From Stenotrophomonas sp. (lineage in GTDB: Bacteria; Pseudomonadota; Gammaproteobacteria; Xanthomonadales; Xanthomonadaceae), in assembly GCA_003484865.1 (NCBI GenBank), contig DMZT01000167.1, positions 1 through 6,930 on the forward strand: DNA of 6,930 bases. The letters are read 5' to 3'. The notes under the pieces were generated by a model. That model had not been told where the DNA came from and searched no databases. It was given only the letters and a program-made list of their open reading frames with translations. Positions 1 to 5,543 of this stretch are shown one piece after another. Every line of letters starts with the position of its first letter. Positions within the stretch are counted from its first letter, which is position 1. Position numbers and translations under genes: made by a program.

Positions 1-2
1 CC

Positions 3-65
3 GGCCGCTGGCCGGCGCCCGACCCCCTCGCAGAGCCGGGCAGCGCCCGGCACTACGACCATTAG
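3..65 (+). CDS. Possible C-terminal end of an upstream gene (partial)
   Basis: The window appears to open inside a plus-strand reading frame that ends in TAG at 63-65. It reads as 20 residues ending in ...GSARHYDH. Third codon positions are almost all G or C, as in the real genes here, but other frames over the same bases are also GC-rich, so this is only weak support. The tail is too short to assign a family. It ends 66 bp before the AtoE-type transporter start, so the two could be co-transcribed, although nothing in the sequence proves this. The alternative is that 1-131 is simply non-coding upstream sequence. Confidence 0.35.
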   Translation, partial: GRWPAPDPLAEPGSARHYDH

Positions 66-131
66 GCGACTGACAGCGCCGCGCCCAACGCCCAGAATCC
101 CTCCCATTGAATGATCGGGGAGGGCGGGACG

Positions 132-1556
132 ATGAACACGTCGACGGTGGTACAGGACGGCTGGATGGCGCGCGCGGCACTGCGCTCGGCGGCCTGGGCG
201 GAAAAATGGTTCCCCGACGCCTACGTGTTCGCGGTGCTCGGCGTGGTCATCGTCGCCGCCGCCGCGATGGGCTTCGGCGCGACCCCGCAGGCCACCGCCA
301 CCGCCTTCGGCGAGGGCTTCTGGAGCCTGATCCCCTTCACCATGCAGATGGCCTTCGTGGTCATCGGCGGCTATGCGGTCGCTACCGCGCCGATCGTCGC
401 GCGCTTCATCGAACTGCTGGCCCGTGTGCCCAAGACCGGCCGTGGCGCGGTGGTCTATGTCGGCCTGATCAGCATGCTCGCCTCGCTGCTGAGCTGGGGC
501 TTCTCGCTGGTGTTCGGCGGCCTGCTGGTGCGCGCACTGGCGCGTCGCCAAGCACTCAACATGGACTACCGCGCCGCCGGTGCCTCGGCCTACCTTGGCC
601 TCGGCGCGGTCTGGGCGATGGGCCTGAGCTCCTCGGCCGCCCAGCTGCAGGCCAACCCGGCGAGCATGCCGCCCGGCCTGGTGGAAATCACCGGCGTGCT
701 GCCTTTCACCGAAACCATCTTCCTGTGGCAGTCGATCGCGCTGACATCCGCACTGATCCTGGTGTCGCTGCTGATTGCCTGGCTGACCGCGCCCGGCGCC
801 GCCACTGCGCGCACCGCCAAGGACTTCGAAGGCGCTGCCCGCGCCGAGGCCGAGCCGCTGCAGCCGCGCACCCGCCCGGGCGAGTGGCTGGAGTACAGCC
901 CGCTGCTGACGGTGTTGCTCTCGCTGCTCGCGTTCGGCTGGTTGTTCGGCGAGTTCGCCAGCAAACCGGTGGTCACCGCCATCGCCAACCTCAACACCTA
1001 CAACTTCCTGTTCATCTCGCTCGGCCTGCTGCTGCACTGGCGCCCGCGCAGCTTCCTCAACGCGGTGGCCAAGGCCGTCCCCAGCACCACCGGCGTGCTG
1101 ATCCAGTTCCCGCTGTACGGCGGCATCGCGATGATCCTCACCCACGCCACCGGCAGTGGCGATGAGACCCTCGCCCATCGCCTCTCCACGCTGTTCGTGC
1201 ACATCGCTACCACCGACACCTTCGCGCTGGTGATGGGCGTCTACTCGGCGGTGCTCGGCTTCTTCGTGCCCTCCGGCGGCGGCAAGTGGATCATTGAGGC
1301 GCCGTACGTGATGCAGGCGGCCAACGAACTCAAGGCCCACCTGGGCTGGGCGGTGCAGGTCTACAACGCCGCCGAGGCGCTGCCGAACCTGATCAACCCG
1401 TTCTGGATGCTGCCGCTGCTGGGCGTGCTCGGCCTGAAGGCGCGCGACATCGTCGGCTTCACCTTCATCCAGCTGCTGGTGCACATCCCGCTGGTGCTCG
1501 GCCTGCTGTGGCTGCTCGGCATGACGCTGACTTACGTGCCGCCGGTGATGCCGTGA
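132..1556 (+). CDS. atoE: AtoE-type short-chain fatty acid transporter (TIGR00366 family)
   Basis: This is a 474-residue integral inner-membrane protein of the AtoE family, thought to import short-chain fatty acids such as acetoacetate or butyrate. After a short soluble N-terminus it shows many hydrophobic segments, for example at about residues 32-50, 66-88, 105-135, 198-219, 257-275, 290-302, 363-380 and 440-467. A charged loop lies at about 221-253. Family hallmarks are the glycine-rich FFVPSGGGKW at 377-386 and NLINPFWMLP at 419-428, which resemble the PSGGG and C-terminal NP motifs of E. coli AtoE. I chose the ATG at 132 because GGGGAGGG at 117-124 lies 7 bases before it. An in-frame ATG at 111 would add 7 residues but would sit upstream of that ribosome site. 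No ketone-body or PHB enzymes are visible next to it, so the exact substrate is an inference. No convincing terminator follows. Confidence 0.9.
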   Translation: MNTSTVVQDGWMARAALRSAAWAEKWFPDAYVFAVLGVVIVAAAAMGFGATPQATATAFGEGFWSLIPFTMQMAFVVIGGYAVATAPIVARFIELLARVPKTGRGAVVYVGLISMLASLLSWGFSLVFGGLLVRALARRQALNMDYRAAGASAYLGLGAVWAMGLSSSAAQLQANPASMPPGLVEITGVLPFTETIFLWQSIALTSALILVSLLIAWLTAPGAATARTAKDFEGAARAEAEPLQPRTRPGEWLEYSPLLTVLLSLLAFGWLFGEFASKPVVTAIANLNTYNFLFISLGLLLHWRPRSFLNAVAKAVPSTTGVLIQFPLYGGIAMILTHATGSGDETLAHRLSTLFVHIATTDTFALVMGVYSAVLGFFVPSGGGKWIIEAPYVMQAANELKAHLGWAVQVYNAAEALPNLINPFWMLPLLGVLGLKARDIVGFTFIQLLVHIPLVLGLLWLLGMTLTYVPPVMP

Positions 1557-1823
1557 TCGTCATCTGCGCGTCATCCGCACCGGGCGGTGCCGGGATGGCC
1601 TGTTCAGTCGCACGGCAAGCCGGTTGGCGCGTAGCGGCATAAGGGAATTCGAACCGTTCATATGCAGGCCAACGCTTACTGCGACACGGGCTCCCGCACG
1701 GCAGGAAACGTCGGAACGGACGCGTTGACGTTTCCGTATGCAAACCCGCACACGTCGTTAACCTGCCGCTGCAGAGGATGGCCCCGACCGCGACATTCCG
1801 TTTGCGGCAACCGGAGAATCGAG
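1557..1823. other. Intergenic leader between the transporter and the Q-rich mini-gene
   Basis: I see no credible gene in these 267 bases on either strand: the open frames have atypical composition and no ribosome sites. The stretch contains a short hairpin just after the transporter (GCACC at 1577-1581 with GGTGC at 1586-1590, no T tract) and a strong imperfect hairpin at 1704-1735. Near its end is the ribosome site of the mini-gene, GGAGA at 1813-1817. A TTGACG hexamer at 1725-1730 looks like a -35 box but has no matching -10 at normal spacing, so the promoter of the mini-gene cannot be placed. Confidence 0.6.
1704..1735. promoter_or_regulatory. Strong imperfect hairpin / inverted repeat of unknown role
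   Basis: A perfect 9-bp inverted repeat (GGAAACGTC at 1704-1712, GACGTTTCC at 1727-1735) encloses a second perfect 4-bp stem (AACG at 1715-1718, CGTT at 1723-1726) with a GACG loop. The only imperfection in the 13-bp stem is a two-base GG bulge at 1713-1714. It is not followed by a T run, so it does not look like an intrinsic terminator for the transporter. It lies 88 bp before the Q-rich mini-gene start and could be an operator, an mRNA leader structure or an mRNA end-processing element. Its role is not known. Confidence 0.5.
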
Positions 1824-1967
1824 ATGGCTCAGCAGAACCAGCAGAACCCGAATCAGCGCGGTGAGCAGCAGGAACGCGGTCGCGACCAGCAGCAGCAACA
1901 GCAGCAGGAACAGCAGCAGCGCAACCAGAACCAGCAGCAGGGCGGCCAGCAGGACGAGGAAGAGTGA
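1824..1967 (+). CDS. 47-residue glutamine-rich hypothetical protein
   Basis: This small gene is not recognised as a member of any named family. The product has 47 residues, of which 23 are Gln and 5 are Asn, with 4 Arg and 8 acidic residues. The only nonpolar residues are the initial Met, one Ala and one Pro. There is no signal peptide or membrane segment, and it should be disordered and strongly hydrophilic, ending in an acidic DEEE tail. Residues 22-32 form an almost pure Gln tract (7 Gln, Glu, 3 Gln), written with CAG except for one CAA. I chose the ATG at 1824 because GGAGA at 1813-1817 lies 6 bases before it. The same frame is open back to 1662, but that part has no ribosome site and unrelated composition. 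A strong terminator starts 24 bp after the stop codon, which supports a real stand-alone transcription unit. A chance frame over a CAG-rich tract is possible but less likely. Confidence 0.7.
   Translation: MAQQNQQNPNQRGEQQERGRDQQQQQQQEQQQRNQNQQQGGQQDEEE
1887..1919 (+). repeat. CAG-rich trinucleotide tract inside the Q-rich gene
   Basis: Eleven consecutive codons read CAG x3, CAA, CAG x3, GAA, CAG x3. The tract encodes the main polyglutamine stretch of the mini-gene. Similar but shorter CAG runs occur at codons 37-39 and elsewhere in the gene. Such tracts can change length by replication slippage in steps of three, which would alter the protein without shifting the frame. Variability between strains is an inference. 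Confidence 0.65.
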
Positions 1968-1991
1968 GCCCAGCCGGCTGTTGTGTGAACT

Positions 1992-2015
1992 GAAGCCCCG
2001 CTCCGGCGGGGCTTC
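1992..2015. terminator. Intrinsic hairpin terminator, possibly bidirectional
   Basis: A perfect 10-bp stem (GAAGCCCCGC at 1992-2001, GCGGGGCTTC at 2006-2015) closes a TCCG tetraloop. On the plus strand it is followed by GTTCGTCC, a weak T-containing tail typical of high-GC genomes. It lies between the stop codon of the Q-rich gene (1967) and the stop codon of the convergent VOC gene (2032), so it can serve both transcripts. Confidence 0.85.
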
Positions 2016-2031
2016 GTTCGTCCGGGCCTGC

Positions 2032-2703
2032 TCAGGCCGAGCGCAGGTGCCAGCCCAGTGCGTGGTCTTCGACAACGGCGCCAGGCACCACGTCATGCAG
2101 CACGACGCGGATGCCGCGCGCATTCGGCAGCACTTTCTGCTCGGGGAACCAGCGGCGCGTGGCATCGACCACGATCAACAGGCCTTCATCATCGCCGAGC
2201 GGTGCGAAGTGCGGCGTCGGCTGTGACAACGGCGCCAGCCCGAAGGCGTTCTGTGCGTTTGCCTGCACCTCACCCACGTCTTCAGCGGGCAGGCCAACCT
2301 CGCTGATGCAGGTCATCTCGCTGCCATGGAACTCGCCCTGACGCACGCCGGCAGGCAAGCGCCGCCGCGCGATCAATTCCAGGATCAGGCCGTCCGGCCC
2401 GGTGAAATAGATCGATTCGGAATCCCAGCGACCATCGAAGGTGAAATGGTCATGGCCCTTCAGATCGCGCTGCAGGATGGCGCGTGCTTTCAGCCAGTCG
2501 GTGGCCGCTTCGAAGCGATTGGCCGGGACGTTGAAGGCCAGATGCACACCGCCGACCGGATTCGATCCGGCGGGGTGCAGCTGCAGGGTGCTCCAGCCGA
2601 TACGCACGGCCGGGCCCTCGACCGGCAGCTGAAGTTCATCGCGGAAGTACGCCACGGTAGCGGCGACATCGGACACGGGAAGATCGATCTGGTGGATGCG
2701 CAT
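2032..2703 (-). CDS. VOC-superfamily protein (glyoxalase/dioxygenase fold), two modules
   Basis: This is a 223-residue cytosolic protein of the vicinal oxygen chelate superfamily. The N-terminal module (about residues 1-113) starts MRIHQIDLPVSD and has the expected metal triad: His4 on the first strand, His54 in GVHLAF and Glu109 in GPDGLILELIAR. The second half (about 131-210, beginning ISEVGLPAEDV) resembles a second, degenerate module: Glu135 stands where the first-strand His would be expected, and no full metal set is visible. The layout recalls two-module ring-cleaving dioxygenases such as the CatE type, but a lyase, isomerase or resistance role cannot be excluded. Substrate is unknown. 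I chose the start at 2703 by homology to VOC N-termini. An ATG 11 codons upstream is possible, and neither has a strong ribosome site. The gene is divergent from the hydroquinone reductase gene. Confidence 0.8.
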   Translation of the reverse strand: MRIHQIDLPVSDVAATVAYFRDELQLPVEGPAVRIGWSTLQLHPAGSNPVGGVHLAFNVPANRFEAATDWLKARAILQRDLKGHDHFTFDGRWDSESIYFTGPDGLILELIARRRLPAGVRQGEFHGSEMTCISEVGLPAEDVGEVQANAQNAFGLAPLSQPTPHFAPLGDDEGLLIVVDATRRWFPEQKVLPNARGIRVVLHDVVPGAVVEDHALGWHLRSA

Positions 2704-2826
2704 GGTGATGGATGGCTCACATAGATACATCCACATTCTGCCGCAGATGCGTGTGCTTCAGCGATGAACGCCATGAAACATGCACCGGCTGCGAAGGCCC
2801 ATCACCGGGCATTGCCGATGCGTTTG

Positions 2827-2842
2827 CTACAACACGCTGTAG
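2827..2842. promoter_or_regulatory. Candidate operator palindrome in the VOC/reductase intergenic region
   Basis: CTACA (2827-2831) and TGTAG (2838-2842) form a perfect 5-bp inverted repeat around six bases. It lies 57 bp upstream of the reductase start and 124 bp from the VOC start, in the 195 bp between the two divergent genes. Short palindromes of this kind are often bound by dimeric regulators, including redox- or quinone-sensing ones. A 5-bp repeat can also arise by chance, no clear promoter hexamers flank it, and no regulator gene is adjacent. Confidence 0.3.
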
Positions 2843-2898
2843 AAGCCGGGACGCACCACCGGCGCATCACACACCGCTATCAGAGGAGTACTCCCGCG

Positions 2899-3849
2899 AT
2901 GGGCATGCTGGTCGACGGAACATGGCAGGAAGGCACCGCGGGTGCCGCTGACAAGGACGGTCATTTCAAGCGCGAGGAATCCACCTTCCGCGATTGGTTG
3001 AGCGCCGACGGCAGTGCTGGCCCGAATGGCGAGCCTGGTGTCAAAGCTGCGCCTGGGCGGTTCCGCCTGTATGTAAGTCTCGCCTGCCCGTGGGCACACC
3101 GCACGCTGATGGTGCGCGCGCTGAAGGGCCTGGAAGATCTGGTGCCGGTGTCGGTGGTCAACTGGCACATGGGCGATCAGGGGTGGACCTTTGAGCCCGG
3201 CCCGCAGGTGACGCCGGAGCCAGAGCGCGGTGCGCGCTATCTGCATGAACTTTATGCCGCCGCCAAGCCGGGAATGACCGGCAAGGTGACCGTGCCGGTG
3301 CTGTGGGATCGCGAGCGGGGCAGGATCGTCAGCAATGAATCGGCGGACATCATCCGGATGTTCAACACCGCGTATGACGGACTGGGTGCCAAGGCCGGTG
3401 ATTTCTATCCGGTGGCGCTGCGTGCTGAAATCGATGCGATCAACGAGCGGGTCTATGCGACCGTCAACAACGGTGTGTACCAAGCGGGTTTTGCATCAAC
3501 GCAGCAGGCGTACGAAGAGGCTGTTGGGCCGTTGTTTGAGACGCTCACGTGGTTGGATCAGCGGCTCCAGCAAAGCGAGTGGCTGGTGGACGATGTCATG
3601 ACGGAAGCGGATATCCGTCTGTTCACGACGTTGATCCGCTTTGATTCGGTGTACTACGTGCACTTCAAGTGCAACGTGCGGCGCATTGCAGACTTCGCTG
3701 GCCTGCATGCGTTCGTGGCGCGGATGATGGCGATTCCGGAGGTGGCGGATACGGTGAACTTCGAGCACATCAAGCACCACTATTACGGGAGTCACCGGCA
3801 TCTCAATCCGTCGGGGATCGTGCCGGTGGGGCCGGAGTGCGCATACTGA
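2899..3849 (+). CDS. yqjG: Glutathionyl-hydroquinone reductase (Xi-class GST, YqjG/PcpF type)
   Basis: This cytosolic enzyme reduces glutathionyl-hydroquinones back to hydroquinones, releasing glutathione disulfide. The 316 residues align by eye along the whole of E. coli YqjG (328 aa). The N-terminal thioredoxin-like domain carries the catalytic cysteine in SLACPWAHRT (Cys63, as in E. coli). VTVPVLWD at 130-137 supplies the expected cis-Pro, and SNES at 145-148 the glutathione-binding Glu and Ser. The all-helical C-terminal domain contains TVNNGVYQAGFAS, TEADIRLFTTLIRFD and the Tyr-rich YYVHFKCN stretch, which are Xi-class signatures. I chose ATG 2899 because MGMLVDGTW matches the family N-terminus and GAGGAG at 2883-2888 precedes it. 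The in-frame ATG at 2764 would add 45 residues unlike the family. In its 3' half, third codon positions are less GC-rich than in the neighbours. The gene converges on comM and probably takes part in quinone detoxification. Confidence 0.93.
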   Translation: MGMLVDGTWQEGTAGAADKDGHFKREESTFRDWLSADGSAGPNGEPGVKAAPGRFRLYVSLACPWAHRTLMVRALKGLEDLVPVSVVNWHMGDQGWTFEPGPQVTPEPERGARYLHELYAAAKPGMTGKVTVPVLWDRERGRIVSNESADIIRMFNTAYDGLGAKAGDFYPVALRAEIDAINERVYATVNNGVYQAGFASTQQAYEEAVGPLFETLTWLDQRLQQSEWLVDDVMTEADIRLFTTLIRFDSVYYVHFKCNVRRIADFAGLHAFVARMMAIPEVADTVNFEHIKHHYYGSHRHLNPSGIVPVGPECAY

Positions 3850-3880
3850 GCCAGCATTCCGGGCATCACGGCGTCTGGCC

Positions 3881-5383
3881 TCACCCGCTACCTCCCCGAT
3901 CCAGCTGCCGATACCCGATCGCCTCCGCCACATGCGCAGTTGCGATGTCCCGCGCATGACCCAGATCCGCCACCGTGCGCGCCACCCGCAGAATGCGATG
4001 CATCGAGCGCGCTGACAGCTGCAACCGCTCCACGGCGTCCTCCAGCAGCTGCTGATCCTCCTCCGACAACCGGCAATGCGCGCTCAGCTCGAATGGCAGC
4101 AGGTGTGCATTCGCCTTCCCACTGCGCAACAGCTGCACCTCCCGCGCGGCCACCACGCGCGCACGAACACTCGCGCTGTCCTCACCCAGCGGCGCGTCAT
4201 CGCGCAGCTCGCGCGGGTCCAGCCGAGGCACTTCCACATGCAGGTCGATGCGGTCCATCAACGGCCCGGAAACCCGCCCGCGGTAACGACGGATGACCTC
4301 CTCGGTGCAGAGACAGCGCCCACTGCGATCACCGGCCCAGCCACACGGGCACGGATTCATGGCCGCAACGAGCTGGAACCGGGCAGGAAAGCGCTCGGTG
4401 CGTGCCGCGCGGCTGACCACGGCAACACCCGATTCGATCGGCTCGCGCATGACTTCCAGTGCATGCCGGCTCCACTCGGGGAGTTCGTCCAGAAACAGCA
4501 CCCCATTGTGTGCCAGCGAGATCTCGCCTGGCCTGGGATGCGAGCCGCCGCCGATCAGCGCCACCGCGCTGGCGGTATGGTGCGGCGCTCTATAGGGCCG
4601 CTGCCGCCAGCGCCCCGCATCAATGCCTTGGCCGCTGCATGACGCAATGGTCGCCGCTTCCAGAGCCTCGAGCTCGCTGGCCGCGGGCAGGATGCCGGGC
4701 AGACGCGACGCCAGCAGCGTCTTGCCGCAGCCCGGCGTGCCGAGCAGCAACAGGTGATGTCCGCCGGCGGCGGCCACTTCCAGCGCCCGCCGCGCCTGCA
4801 GCTGGCCGCGCACATCGCGCAGGTCGGGGATGCTGACCGGCAGGGGGTCAGCGGCCACGGCGGGTGGCAGCGTACCGCTCTCAAGGGCGCTGCAGACCTC
4901 CAGCAGGGTGCGGGCGATGCGTACGTCGGCATGCTGGGCCAGCGCGGCTTCTTCGCTGTTCGCGGCGGCGACGATCAGGCTGCGGCCGTCCCGGGCGGCA
5001 GCGATCGCAGCAGGCAGAACGCCGTCGACCCCGCGCAGTTCACCGGTGAGGGCCAGCTCGCCCAGGAACTCGAACCTGTCCAGCGACTGCGCATTGATCT
5101 GACCGCTGGCGGCGAGGATGCCCAACGCGATGGCCAGATCGAATCGCCCGCCCTCCTTGGGCAGATCGGCCGGGGCCAGGTTGATGGTGATCCGCCGCTG
5201 CGGAAACTCGAAGCGAGCGCAGATCAGCGCGGCGCGCACGCGGTCGCGTGATTCCCGCACGGCCGCGGCCGGCAGACCGACGATCTGGGTATGCGGCAAC
5301 CCGCCGGACAGGAATACCTCGATCCGCACGGCCGGCGCTTTGACGCCGGCGCGGGCACGGCTGTGCACCAGCGCGAGGCTCAT
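3881..5383 (-). CDS. comM: YifB/ComM-family Mg-chelatase-like AAA+ ATPase
   Basis: In naturally competent bacteria, ComM is a hexameric helicase that promotes branch migration when incoming DNA is integrated into the chromosome. The homologue is also widespread in species not known to be competent. The 500-residue protein starts MSLALVHSRA, which matches E. coli ComM/YifB. An N-terminal ChlI-like domain (about 20-165) contains the family stretch INLAPADLPKEGGRFDLAIA. The AAA+ core has Walker A GTPGCGKT at 215-222, RPYRAPHHTAS at 262-272, Walker B GVLFLDE at 294-300, Asn343 as likely sensor 1 and SGPLMDRID at 372-380 with a likely arginine finger. A C-terminal helical Mg-chelatase domain (about 400-495) follows. 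Four cysteines (345, 347, 357, 359) form a CxC-x9-CxC set. The start at 5383 was chosen by homology; GGAAA precedes it at modest spacing. The frame is open 16 codons further upstream, but that part is unlike the family. Confidence 0.95.
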   Translation of the reverse strand: MSLALVHSRARAGVKAPAVRIEVFLSGGLPHTQIVGLPAAAVRESRDRVRAALICARFEFPQRRITINLAPADLPKEGGRFDLAIALGILAASGQINAQSLDRFEFLGELALTGELRGVDGVLPAAIAAARDGRSLIVAAANSEEAALAQHADVRIARTLLEVCSALESGTLPPAVAADPLPVSIPDLRDVRGQLQARRALEVAAAGGHHLLLLGTPGCGKTLLASRLPGILPAASELEALEAATIASCSGQGIDAGRWRQRPYRAPHHTASAVALIGGGSHPRPGEISLAHNGVLFLDELPEWSRHALEVMREPIESGVAVVSRAARTERFPARFQLVAAMNPCPCGWAGDRSGRCLCTEEVIRRYRGRVSGPLMDRIDLHVEVPRLDPRELRDDAPLGEDSASVRARVVAAREVQLLRSGKANAHLLPFELSAHCRLSEEDQQLLEDAVERLQLSARSMHRILRVARTVADLGHARDIATAHVAEAIGYRQLDRGGSG

Positions 5384-5479
5384 GCGGTTGTTTCCGGGGT
5401 CTGCGGCATGCCAGGAACAATGGCAGGGCACGGAGACCGCAATCCATCAGCGCTTGCCCCGCCGTGGGGTAGGCAAACG

Positions 5480-5511
5480 TTGGCGCAGTGTCCAGGCACT
5501 CCCGCTAGACT
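5480..5511 (+). promoter_or_regulatory. Weak sigma-70-like promoter candidate for yidA
   Basis: TTGGCG at 5480-5485 could be a -35 box and TAGACT at 5506-5511 a -10 box, 33 bp before the yidA start. The 20-bp spacing is longer than the usual 16-18, which lowers confidence. It is the best promoter-like pair that I can see in the 160 bp between the divergent comM and yidA genes. Confidence 0.22.
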
Positions 5512-5543
5512 GGATGCCCCCACGCACCACGCCGTCGAACACC

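Noticed and set aside
107..1165. Long plus-strand frame, very rich in Arg, Gly and His, overlapping the transporter
   Set aside because: It is a shadow in another frame of the AtoE-type gene: no family resemblance, no ribosome site of its own, and composition typical of out-of-frame high-GC DNA.
1577..1590. Short hairpin after the transporter stop codon (GCACC/GGTGC with a GGGC loop)
   Set aside because: It has only five base pairs and no T tract, too weak to call a terminator.
1725..1730. TTGACG as a -35 promoter box for the Q-rich gene
   Set aside because: No -10-like hexamer is found at 15-19 bp spacing, and the hexamer is better explained as part of the hairpin arm.
1465..1751. Two overlapping minus-strand frames across the transporter end and the following intergenic region
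   Set aside because: They have no ribosome site and no recognisable motifs, they overlap the 3' end of a solid gene, and their composition is that of random high-GC translation.
2709..2733. Inverted repeat TGGATG/CATCCA near the VOC start
   Set aside because: There are only six pairs with a 13-base spacer, no extension on either side and an uncertain transcript start, so it is compatible with chance.
2764..2898. N-terminal extension of 45 residues on the hydroquinone reductase
   Set aside because: The extension has no family match and is His/Arg-rich like untranslated DNA, while the ATG at 2899 has a ribosome site and the family N-terminus.
5454..5476. Imperfect hairpin (TTGCC/GGCAA with inner CC/GG) between comM and yidA
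   Set aside because: Pairing is interrupted by a TA bulge, the inner stem is very short, and there is no T tract. In GC-rich sequence this is not distinctive.
5118..5543. N-terminal extension of 142 residues on the YidA-type phosphatase
   Set aside because: It lies antisense to comM and across the divergent control region. The HAD domain starts properly just after ATG 5544.
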